64,000 bases of DNA from Owenia fusiformis (lineage: Eukaryota; Annelida; Polychaeta; Sabellida; Oweniidae): positions 18,118,813 through 18,182,812 of the forward strand of contig CAIIXF020000002.1 in the NCBI GenBank assembly GCA_903813345.2, read 5' to 3'. Positions 37,252 through 49,900 of this stretch are shown here, one piece after another. The number at the start of each line of letters is the position of its first letter. Position 1 is the first letter of the stretch. The position numbers were made by a program, and so were the translations under genes. The notes below the pieces were generated by a model. The model searched no databases and was not told the DNA's origin. It was given only the letters and a program-made list of their open reading frames with translations.

Positions 37252-37544
37252 TAGTTTACGTATTAGCAGTCTAACAGGAATCATAGGAACTGACAGCTTC
37301 CTATATACATACGTGTATAAAACACCTGGAGATTCTGGGAATATTCTGATAAGACGTCGGATAGCATCATATCTTATCTATTGCTGTCTTATGAGAAAAT
37401 TGGAAGGAATACAACATTTACAAGCATGTAACACAACCGTTCTCGCCCTTTTGCACATAACACAAACTGTTTTGGCCATTTTGTACATTGAAGCATCTAA
37501 GTCTGTATACAGTATATTTATCATCAATCTGTTCTATATGGTCT

Positions 37545-37850
37545 TCGTACCCTAGGTTATTGTATGTGTACCCTGAATTAAGGTATTTGAACCCTGAGTT
37601 ATGGTATTTGTACAATAAATTGTGGTCTTTGTACCCTGGTATGTGTACCCTAAGTTATGGTTTTGTACCCTGAGTTATGGTATTTGTACAATAAATTGTG
37701 GTATTTGTACCCCGATTTATGGTATTTGTACTCTAAATTATGGTCTTTGTACCCTAGGTTATGGTATTTGTACCCTAAGTTATGGTATCCTTACAATAAA
37801 ATGTGGTCTTTGTACCCTATGTTATGGTCTTTGTTCCTTGAGAGTCAGAG
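37545..37850. repeat. ~21-bp minisatellite
   Basis: About 14 units like GTACCCTAAGTTATGGTATTT, with variants GTACAATAAATTGTGG. The frames across it repeat 'LYPELWYLY' words and are not a gene. Confidence 0.85.
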
Positions 37851-39902
37851 CCTAGTTTATACGATTAAGCAAAATTTTGGAAAAGTACGGTTTTGGTGTT
37901 TACAAGTTCAGTCTGTTTACCTGACAAAAAACAGGCAGTGTTTATTTACGAAGTCAATGGGAGGTTTTGTGATTGACAGCTATAATGGTTTATAGTTATG
38001 GTTTTAAAAATACAATTCCATTATATACTTTCTTAATTGCATTCATTTAATCTTTATCCATAAGGGATATTTGTCTTGTAATCGCAGTATCTCAAGTTCT
38101 CCTAGTTTTCAAAACATTGGCGAATCTGATATCAAACACAGAAGACACATTTGTTTATTTAACATTTGATGTTTTACACTCCCCTTCATAAGTTTGGGAA
38201 TTGAACGTTTTTTTTTTTAATAAAGACTGTCAATGTTTCGAGCGTAATCTTGTTCCCTGTTCATTACATTCAATATTTTTCAGAAATGTATGATTTTGAC
38301 GAGTTATTTTAATCGCCAAAGGCAGATTTTAATGAGTCTTTCAAATAAGGAAAACCCAGGTTGCGAAATTTATGTAGGGGGGTGTACCACACATGGCATA
38401 TCAGGTGCTATGCACATAAAGAACAGCTTAATTGCATAGGCTTTTGAACAAAAACTTCTGGGATTTGGGGTAAGGAGATAAAATCTGTTTATTTTAGTAC
38501 AAGGTACTGTATATCGATGCAATGGATCGTCATACTTTAATAGTCTCACATTGGTTTGTAACGTGGTGATTGAAACCTGATTAATTAACATTCATTATTA
38601 ATTCATGTATGGCAATCAGTATACAATAAAATATGTAACTTGTGTAAGTCCGAGTTATGTTTTGTTAAATTAATTAATAGTGGGCAATGGCATGGAATGA
38701 CTATGTATTATACTCATCCAGAGATGCCCACCGTGTGTACACCGTTGCCCATACATCTGGAACACTGAGCACTGCTCAAAAGTCAGTATGTTCACTCTCT
38801 CATGTGTAACAACTTAGCTTACATATATGTACGTTTTAATTGTATGGAAGTATGCAAAAATGGTTGTTCTAAAATGTCCAGTAAAGGAAGTTATCCCTGG
38901 TACCGTTTAACTGTTTGCGTTTATCATAATACTACCCAAAATATTCATACACAAGTCTTGATTATTTTCTAATTAACTATTTTTAGTTAGTTATTTTGTG
39001 AAAAATCACCATTAAAATTACATTATTTTCGAATTATTGAGAATTTATGAGAATTATTGGCAAATTAGTGAATATTCCAAATATATGAGCAATGGTGTGT
39101 ATTTCCTTTTAAAAGTCAACGCCTGCCTGTAAATTGTACACAGATTGGTCATTAAACGACATGTACAATCACAAAAGCAAATATTATGTCTGTGTCATTT
39201 TTGGTCCACTGAGCGCATTGAAAATAATCATACAATTACATAATTTGATTATAAAAATAAATCACAATATGTACTCTAGTATGCAATGGTGTAATTAGGT
39301 CTTTATCACGAGATGACTCATTGTTATATGTAGAAAAGTAATAAAATATGTTTTATCTAAACCATCGCAACCTTTCCACCTTTGCATCAATTACGTAACA
39401 TAATAATAGCAGCAGTGATGAGATACAGGTGAGACATCGGGACTCTCCATTTAACATTAAGAAGGGGATTTGTCTAAACAACGTTTAGTTCAACAATTTA
39501 ATGATATCAGACTTCTGTGTCACGGGTTCTTTTAAAATATAATAATTGAAATAAATAATTGGAATCCAAAAAGCTGGGGTTTCGTACAACAGGTTCTAGC
39601 TAAAACGTATCCGAGCCGCATCTCATTTTAACTGAACTAAACGCAAAATCTGGTCAATGCATCGTGGAATGTTGACGTGAGCAGAAACGTTGTGCGAAAC
39701 CTCTCTATTAATATTGCATATTTAGATGCATAAGAATGATGTATACAAATGGATTTTCGGATGTCTTTAATAACCCTCCAGATTACAACAGTTGTCACTC
39801 ACAATTTAGGATGAGACTTCAAGATTGATATTTACAAAACGTGAACGAAAAATCAGTCTCCTCAGTGAGCTTACAGTTGATATTAAAAACAAAAGAAAAT
39901 GA
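37851..39902. other. Intergenic, nothing seen
   Basis: AT-rich sequence between the minisatellite and the LINE relic. I see no exon, RNA gene or repeat array. Confidence 0.45.
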
Positions 39903-40150
39903 CAATCTTTTACCACAATATCTACGAGTGACACCCAGTTAAAGACATACATATCAAATCTTCGTTGCAATACATACAAACTGAAGGGTAGCCTTAACAA
40001 GAAATTTGGTGGCAATCCTGAATGTCCATTTTGTACAACCTCACCTATCGAGGAAGACCTATCACATTTTATTTTGAACTGTGCTTCTTTACAAAAGAAA
40101 GAGCAGAAGTGCCCAAACGTATTAATACAAATATTACTATTACCTTAAGT
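39903..40150 (+). pseudogene. LINE relic: C-terminal tail of a non-LTR retrotransposon ORF2
   Basis: About 80 codons in one frame read 'ISNLRCNTYKLKGSLNKKF', then 'CPFC' followed after 14 residues by a 'HFILNC' motif. This is the zinc-finger-like tail that follows reverse transcriptase in many LINE proteins. The frame stops upstream at 39900-39902 and downstream at about 40147, with no polymerase left, so it is a 5'-truncated dead copy. An AATAAA-containing A/T-rich stretch near 40350 may be its 3' tail. Confidence 0.65.
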
Positions 40151-40925
40151 TCAAAAGTTATTTAACAATGATCATGACTGTGTTTATAGATTTATAAAGT
40201 CAGCTTATTACCAAAGGAACTTATTATTAACAACTTGAAAGGTCTACACTTTTCCGTTATATTTTCCCACTGTTATTGATAATGTACATTCAGCTGCATT
40301 ATATGCATACAAATGTTAGGTTGTACTTGGTAAGACATATTTTGTTGTGTCAATAAACTTAAACTTAAGATATATAACACTGGTATGACAGCCCGGTCAG
40401 TTGACATCTGACATTTCTTTATTATTGAGTCGAAATATAGGATAATAAGGATAAGGATAATACCCTCTCAACAAGACGTTAAAACCATTAGGTATGTTCT
40501 CCCGTCCAAGATTGAAGGTTTAACCGGAATCTAACTGCCCTAGTTGAAAATCATTTTTAAAGACTTTTGGGAGGTGTAGAATCGAATGATCGGTCCCCAA
40601 CAGTAGCATCACATTATAGACTATGCATATACATATAGCATATTTAAAGGGAACCAACCGTATCATTTTAAGGATAATACTTTAAAGATTGCATAACCAA
40701 ATAGTTACTACTTACGAAACCGTCACATTGTGGATACTCATGACCAGTTTGTCGTGCACGCACGTGAACGAATCGGACGTACCTCTACACTGATTATTCT
40801 GAGAGATTTTTCCGACGTTAACACCCATGTGTATTAGTGTTAAAAGCTTAATATTGAAAAACATTTTCAATCATTAGGTATATGATTTAGTGGTATACCA
40901 GTACGTATCTCTGACAGCTGTTAAC
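40151..40925. promoter_or_regulatory. Upstream region of channel B
   Basis: Sequence between the LINE relic and the first coding exon of paralogue B. It presumably holds the promoter and 5' UTR. No specific element could be assigned. The frame of exon 1 is closed by a TAG at 40875. Confidence 0.3.
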
Positions 40926-43900
40926 ATGGAGCTCTATGTTGCACGATTGGAGGCAGGAGGAGAGAAATCACAGGGAGTAAAAGCTTGTTTGAAAAGGTGA
41001 GCCTTCCGGGTAAACTTTGTTTTATTTAGAGCAAGATGGTATAGGGTACATGTAATCATTAAAGTAAAGCCGTTCAATAAGAATGGTTTCATATGATAAT
41101 ATAATGGTCTACGCTTTTCAGTTTCGCACGAAGAGTTAATAAAGGTATCCTGATTATTAATTAAGGGTTAATAATTTTCTATGATGTATAGAAATTAGAT
41201 CAATTCAATGACAGTCCTACTTTTTAAAGGAAAATGCACGTCTACATCAAAGAGGGTGCCTAATTTGCATAAAAACTAATGCTCATTACATGGTTGTTTT
41301 ATTCAAGTGAAACGCAACATTGTACCCTTTTCCCATCCTGATTCGCGTGTTATAACCACCATCTACAGATGGAAGTCGAATATCCCCGTTTTCCCGTCGC
41401 AAGCGCTTTGAACTTTATGAACTCCGATCTGCCCTGCTAGTAACAAAAATGGCGTTTAATAATATAATGTTTTATTTCCCTATTGAGTATAAATTGGTAA
41501 TCTTGGCCTCCCCTGCTATTATATATTATTGTTACATATCATAGTAATACATATTTGTGTTTAATTCCCCATAAATTATAATTGGCGATAAGTGGTGGTT
41601 TTCATGTTCTGATGAGCTACCTTATCAAAAGGTTTAAGACGTTTCGTTTGCCACTCGATGAGTTTTTATCGTTTTTTATCGTTTGCCATTAAAAAGCTGA
41701 GCCACCGGAGAGATAACATCACAGCATGAATATATTATAACAACGTAGGAGAATAAAAATAATGATTATTTTATCAAAAAGATAGATGATTACATCAGGT
41801 ATGCCTACGGTTATATTACAAAACATATGAAGGATCGACCATCCGAATGCCCAGAATCACGTGTGTCAAAACTTGTTGGTAACGTGTAAACGCGCAAAAT
41901 GCCATCCAAATGGGCAAGCCTTGGTTTGGTCATTCATGCACGTTGTTGTACGTTCAGTCTCTCTGTTTTTACGGTTCTTGTGGAGTCTGAAATAAGTTAT
42001 TATCACTTACTATTATCATTTTTCAGGTACCGGAAGAAGATCTCAAACATTATAGACGCCCCCTCTATTCTCATATTCGTTGCGTGTCTGGCCATATTGG
42101 ACGCTTCATTCGTCGTATCCCAGCTGATCATTGATGTGGTCATTGTCAGGCGTATGTATAATATGCTCAACATGTACATGCCCCCCCCCCTCTCCATAAG
42201 TTTGGCAAAAAGAAGTCTCCTTGTACTGGATCGGGTGTTAAAGCCTGTGAACAAATTCTATTTGTCATTAATTTCCGAATTATTGTAATAAAGGAACAAT
42301 TAATGATTCAAACATAAAAGAGGCTTCAACAAGCTATCTGGAGAACTTCCTGTATTGAGGGGGGGGGTGCATGTGTTTTGTTTTAAGACTTCACGTTTAT
42401 ACTAATGTTTGCACGACTAACCTGGTGTTGAGGTTACAGTTATAGAGTGTAGTTCCTTATAGCGTAGAAGCAATGGTTTGACGAATTTTCATGTTTAGGA
42501 AATATACATTTCTTATAATATCCAACTTGTGAAAAATAGTTTTTTGTATATTTCATAGAATTTAACCCAGTAATGGTATTTTAATGTATTTTGTTGCATT
42601 TTGATTGCTTTGTTAGAAATCATAATAATGTCATGAACTTTTAATATAAAATATGCACTTTCATGGTTTATCTATTTTTGGATTGAATAACCCTAACAAA
42701 CGACATTTGTTCACTTTCATCCTAAAGGTCGCGCATCATATAGTTAGTTTATGTTTTCCATCGGATAACATGCATATTGAGCATGCTCAATTTTGCTTTT
42801 CATTTAAACTTTCAATGTCTCGTCACATGTTTTATGTTTCATTTGTAGCACGAAAGTCTGAAAATTATTAAACGTTGTTCCAATCACATTCCAATGAACA
42901 AACGTGCCTGGAGCGACCGCCAGGTGACACAACATGTACTTAAATTGTCAATAGTACATGCTCTTATTCCCCGCCCCTTGAATAGTAAAATCCGAACGGC
43001 TGCATACGTATTTTATTTGTCCGGTCAATTATCATTCATGATATCACACAATATCTAACATACCATTTAAATACCCCCCCCCCCCCCCCCCCTCTGTTCC
43101 TACCCCTTCTATCTGATGTCATTAATATATCTGATCAAATATCTAGAGGTTATTGAAGATTTGAGATGCAGACATGTCTGAAATTCATGAGAATTGAAAA
43201 GGAGTGTATCGTTTGTATTTTTAGTAATAAGACATGAAATGAGATAATGAGAGCAACAAATAAATCAAAATTGTGATAATCATTTCGAAACTTCTTTAGC
43301 CTACAATTAATATTCTTGAATTCGTTTTTCAGAACTTCTTGAAAAGCACGTTGCGTCTACAAAGACTTTATCAGTTGTTCTCAAGGACACATACCCCGTT
43401 GATTTCAGTTGTTATGGTGAGGACCATTACGACACCGGAAGTCTAGAAGATCTCATTTCTTTTCTCGATCATGGGAACGGTTACCATGGAGGCGGTAGTT
43501 ACCATGGAGACAGCACAAATAAAATGGATATTACCCACAGGAAGAAGCGACATCTACAGAGCAAAAGTAAACAAAGGCAGGTTAACATGATGTTGTTGTC
43601 CCCCGCATTACGTACTGCAATGCAGAGCCTTCCTTTAGGTCAACTAGAAGAATTGTGCTCGAACCCCATCCCTTTGAATTCCAAACTTGGAAGATTTCAA
43701 AGTAAGCGTATTAAAAAACGAGCATCGAGTTCAGAAAAGACTCATGACAGAAATGAATCTCTATTGAGTGATGGCAAGTGCCCAAATATAACTGAACACC
43801 ATGGAGAGCATGAACACGATCTGGCTCACACTTTGGCGCATGCTTGCCATATTGGAAGTATAGTTATTCTCACAATGATGGTGTGCGAGGTAAGTACAAT

Positions 43901-46900
43901 CATATGAATTCCCTTTATGCCCAATCGCCCAAACGTTCTTCTGAACAGGCTAAAACTGTGCGAACAGATTGAACCAAGTTAAAACATTTTTACGATCTTG
44001 TTGTTACGAACTTCATGAACGTGATCTGATTTGAGGGTGCCCCAGACATTCGAGCCTCCTCAAAATTTTCTCCCGGCCATCCGATCTACAATTAGACAGG
44101 GTGGCAACGTCGAAAACAGATGTACATGTATATGTACTCGGATATCCTACTCGGGACGTGTCACGGGGTAGGCAACATGCATGGTCGTTGGAGAATCAAT
44201 TGCAAAAGCACGTCAATAAAACTAGAAAGACATAAAAAAAGTTACAACCCAATCTATTCATACAATATTTTGGCATCATTTTAAGGAATGTAGTGTGAAC
44301 TTGTTTACCGCGCGTATCGTAGAATAATCTGAGCATGTGTTATGCCGTTGGGTTTGTTTACGAAGATGGTCTAAGATGTGTTCCCAAAGGAACTTCTTTG
44401 GTGGATGTTATTCTCAATTTCATACAGAAAAGTACAAATTGATTTCATTTTCAGAAGCTGCTTCGCATACAAGCTTACGGCAGGAAGATTTTTAAAAGTA
44501 AATTCCAGGTAAGATTTGCAAAGACCTGACATTCCGAGCTGTCATTGTATCTCATAGTGATGTTGATTGTATCGCTTTCTACAGGATGACCCAAAAAACA
44601 AAATCCTCTTAAAATGTAATAATTTCCTAAATACTAGTCCCATCAGCCTGATTTTTCATATGCACAAATTAGAATCTACGGATGATAATATAATATCAAG
44701 TTTATTACACAAAATTGATTATTTGTGAGCATATTGAATGATCTTAAAATGTGTCCGATTTTCGGAAAATCACCATTTACACAAAAACGTATCTTAAGAT
44801 TTTAATTCCAAAGAAGACTTGAAATCAAAGGTTCATTCAATATCTTAATTGAATAATGAAAAATATGCAACGCTAAAACTCTTAATAAAAAATCAGATGA
44901 CTGAAATTCCTGGCCTCTGAACGAGATCACCTCGACGCTGCACATTGGATGCATTTTCAAGAAATCATTATTTCATTTTTGGAGGGTTCTGTTTTTTGGG
45001 TCACCATCAGTGTAGGCCTTAAGGGCCGGCCTGCTGGTCATTTCCAGCTTACTTTTGATACGGACCAGTTGTTTTTATACCTAGGTATAGAAAAATAACA
45101 TTGCAACTGGTCTGTACTTCCATTTTGACCAGCAAGTTTCAGATCCTTAGGGCATACACTGGCCACTTTCTAGACTTAGACTTACTCGGCTATTTTGCGG
45201 CATATCATAGAACATACCGATAAATTGAAATAGTATAAATTGAATTATTGAATTGTAAGACGGATCTTATAATTATATCACATCGTGTACTTTAATAACA
45301 TGCAAAGCAGGTTTAGCACAAAGTATAATATTCACTAATTTAGAACTGTACGATTATCATGACGCACGATGTTCTGTTCTGATAAATCTGATCATGGCCT
45401 GTGAATGAAGTGTTTCCCCATGTTCTTTCACTCGGGTCCCCCCGTTGGTTAAAAGCAGTGAAGACTGAGGTGCGAAGATTGTATTTTCCATGCTTTATCA
45501 CGAGGTTTCAATTTTTGAACAGATGTTTGATGGTTTTGTTGTGATCCTGTCCTGGATCCTTGATCTTGCGCTAATTGATGGGATTTGGGCGCAGTCGGAA
45601 GTGGATGCTGCGCTACTGCTTATTATTCTCCTTCCATGGCGGATCATTCGTATAATCAACTGTAAGTAATTGACAGAAAAATGCAGAACTTCTGGAATAT
45701 GTGCGTATGCACAAATGTCAAATGGTTAATGGTATACCGTAAAGACTAAAAGTGATACATAACACAGCTAAATGAAACATTTCAGAGTCAAACAAGTAAT
45801 AAGGCAACCAAACCAGAAGTATCCCAAACCAAAATCTAAACGTTTTTATATTCAAAAGTTTACCATTCATATTCTGCAGTCGTGTTTATTATGAGGTCAT
45901 GGCATCAATTTTCGTAATGCCGATTTCGACTCTTTAGTGCTTGACAATTACTCTCATATTTGATGAAGACACATATAATATTTGTTACAGGTTTTGTAAT
46001 GACGTTCAGGGAGAGGTATAGGATACAAATTCGATTAATCGAAGAGAAAATGAAGGCGAGTGAAAGAAAGGCAAAAGAAGTATCTAATAAGATGATCTGC
46101 GCAAAGGTAAAATAAAACTATTAGCAACAGGGACTTAAGATAATCTATTCAAGGTAAGAGGGAGAATAGCCCAGAGTTCTTTGATGATGGACCTGTCCTA
46201 ATGTTCCTGGTTCATCTCTGAATTCAGGGTAATTTTCTCCTCTTTTTCAAGGTGCTAGCTACAAGTACTAAGGCCGCTAGAGAATTTGATTGCGCCACCA
46301 TCTTGTTCTGAACATTATTTTCGATCGTTGACGTATGATGCTTTTTACTGCGCTTAACAAACTTTCATGCAGTACCAAAAGCGTCAGTCAGTTTGGTGAA
46401 TATACATTCGTTGCATTGGTTTTTGCTAAATCTAACAAACTCAGTGGTTTTCTTGCATCAAAATTGTATTTTAAGCATATTAGATGCACATTTCGCAATA
46501 CCCACGAAAACACCAAAAACTTGAGTTCTTCGTTATGATTCTAAATCCTGAAAGCGCGAAAATGTGTCTTTCTTGACTGCGTTACGTTTACAAATGCATC
46601 ACACACATTCGTTATGCGTTACACACTGTGTGTTTGCTATTCCAGAGAGAGATAACACATCTAAGAGATTTGGCTTCAAAACATGGCGCCACCGAGAAAG
46701 CCATTGAATTGTGCATGTTACAGTAGTGAGCTACATGCATATTATATTCTACTATATTCACCTATAGTTTAATTTGTAATGTATGTTTGCTGTATATGTT
46801 GAGCTATTCTTTATTAGAGATCTTAGGTCAAGGTCACAATGACATTATACACTGTATCTTGTAAACAGAACTGAACTGAATGACTCATTAACTCTTGACC

Positions 46901-49900
46901 ATCTAGAACATTCTGAAACTTGTAAACATTTGCTCAGATTGAATCATGTCACTAAAGATGTCCAATCAAGATGTAGTTCCAGAAAATTCGTTTCTGGATC
47001 ATTCTTTCACATTATAAAAAGAACAGCACAGTGACTCTCTTAGCAGATAATTAAGTAATCATAACTGGACATCTCAAAGGAACTAAATAAAGCAGAATTT
47101 CAAAGTTTATTCAAAAGACATCTTCTTAGCAGAAAATAACAGACACATACTGTGGGAACATTTATAACACTACAAACATACAACCTGAGGACTTTATATG
47201 GACATATATTATAACACACTCTATATACGGATTATCATATACATTCGTGGATTATCATAAACATTTGTGGATTATCATCAAACATTTGTGGATTATCATC
47301 AAACATTATTGGATACGAACATTATAGGATTACAACAAACATTATTGGATTATTACAAACATTGGAGAGCTATTAACGATTATTGAATCATTTCGTGATC
47401 TGGAACATTCTCAAGGATCATCAACGACATTTATCGACATCAAGAATAAGCCGTATCATTGATTGGACATCACTTAAGTATTAAACCTCCTTTATATTAT
47501 TGTTATATTATTTAGTTTACAAAATATAAATATATTGTTATCATATTTTAATTGCTGTTTTTACTTTCTGTTATTTTCGAACGTAACAGAAATTGGGGGC
47601 TCGTCCGGGATTCAACTACAACAAGCTAAAATTCAAATATTTCAAAATTCGAAAATTGTGAATTTATATTGTGAAGACAGCAATTAACTGAAAATGAGTT
47701 TTGAGGTTGAGACATTCTTAGAAGCGCCCTCTTTGGAGGAATTTGATGATTTAAAGAAAACTGAACTTCTGGCAATTGCGAAACATGTTGGCCTGTCAGT
47801 CAAAAGCTCATACAATAAAGGTACAATTAAAAACTTTGTACTTCAATATTTGGTCGCAGAATCACTTCTGCCTGAGGAGCCAGTCCAGCATGTCGAGCAT
47901 AATGATCCTACTAGGCTTAAAGAACTTGAATTGAGAGAGAAAGAGTTAGAAATTCAAAAAGAAAGAGAAATTAGGGAATTGAGAGAAAAAGAGTTGCAAA
48001 ATGAAAAAGAATTGAGAGTGAAAGAGTTAGAAATTCAAAAAGAAAGAGAAATTAGAGAATTGAGAGAAAAAGAGTTAGAAATGCAAAATGAAAGAGAAAA
48101 AAGAGAAAATGAAAGACAAATGAGAGAACAAGAAATTCAGAGAGAAATTGAATTAAAACGTCTTGAGATAGAAGCTCAATCCAAATCTGAGGAACATGCT
48201 ACTATGCATCAACATTTTGAAAATAGGTTTGACGCTTCAAAATTTCTCAAATTTGTACCTAAATTTCAAGAGAAAAATGTTGATAAATACTTTACACATT
48301 TTGAAAAGGTTGCTCAGAGCCTAGACTGGCCTAAATCTGCATGGCCAGTTATGCTCCAGAGTGTATTCATTGGAAAAGCAAGTGAAATATTTGCCTCTCT
48401 CTCAGGAGAAGTATGCTCTGATTATGACCTAGTTAAAAATGCAATTCTTAAAGCTTATGAACTAGTACCAGAAGCTTACAGACAAAAATTTAGAAATGCC
48501 CACAAACAGAGTGACCAAACCCATGTTGAGTTTGCTAGAGAGCAAGAGCAGCTTTTTGACAGGTGGCTTGTCTCTAAAGATGTATCTGAAGAGTTTAAAA
48601 AGCTCAGAGAGCTTATGCTAATAGAACAATTTAAAAACTGTGTTCAGTATCACATTAGAACTTACTTAGATGAACACAAGGTAGAAACTTTAAGCCAAGC
48701 TGCCACCCTGTCTGATGATTATGCTCTTACTCATAAGGGTAGTTTTATCAAGGGCAATCCTAACTTTAGAGGTTATCAAGGTAACAAACCTTCATATGAT
48801 ACAAAATCAAACCAGTCCTCATCATCAAATACATCAAACAAAGCAAAAGACCAGTCTAATTCATCACAGAGTTCTAGCTCAAAATCAGATCAATCAAAAT
48901 CGTCAGGTCCAACATCAAATGTCACCTGTAACTATTGTAAAAAGCCTGGTCATCTTATTTCTGAATGCTATAGGATTAAGAATAGAAGAGAGATGTCTGG
49001 TTCTGCTCATTCAAATGGTTGTGCTACAGTTCCCATTTCAAGAAAGCCCATTGTTTGGGATTCATATACTCATACTGAGAAATCTACTCATGGTGATATT
49101 ATGGAGGATTATAAGCCTTTCATGTCCGAAGGATCTGTGTCACTGTCAAGTGATGGTACCAATTCAAAGCCAATTAAGATTCTTAGAGACACGGGTGCAT
49201 CTCAGACTTTGTTGTTAGAAGGCGTCCTTCCTTTATCTGAGGAGTCATTCACAGGTACCCATATTTTGATGCAAGGCATTGAATTAGGATTTACTAAAGT
49301 TCCCCTCCATCGTATTCATATCACATCAGAGTTAGTCAAAGGGCCAGTTATTGTTGGTGTTAGGCCACAACTTCCTGTTGAAGGAGTCGCATTGCTTTTA
49401 GGCAATGATTTAGCTGGGGGTAAGGTATCATTAGACCCCATTGTTTCTGATCAGCCTTGTTCTATTGAGGATTCTGTCCAAGAGGACTCTGATATATATC
49501 CTGCTTGTGCTGTTACTAGGGCTATGGCTAAAAAGTTAGCTGATAGCGGGGATTCGTCTGTGGGAGATGACTTTGATAGTGGGTTTTTAAGCTCCTTGTT
49601 TGATGATGAATGTCACTCACCACTTGTTAAAGATGATCCTTATCCTATTTTAAAGGCAAATTCTTCATTGAAACAGCCTTCTGTTCGAGCCAAGCAGTCA
49701 TCTATTGAGGCAAATTCTTCATTGAAAAAGCCTATTGCCAGAGGTGAATCACCTTCTGAGCAGGATCACTATTTTAATGCGGTTTCGCCCGCTCTTGCTA
49801 GTCCTGATGAAGTTCCATCTTCTTCTGCTAGTGTTCATGAGGTTACATCCTCTTCTAGTTCTGAGGTTTCATCCTCTATTTCTGATAGTGATTCTTTGAA

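Noticed and set aside
37313-37995. Overlapping frames of 'LYPELWYLY' type
   Set aside because: Translation of a 21-bp minisatellite with no splice or start context.
48715-49218. 167-codon second frame inside the retroelement
   Set aside because: Alternate frame of the gag-protease region with no motif of its own.
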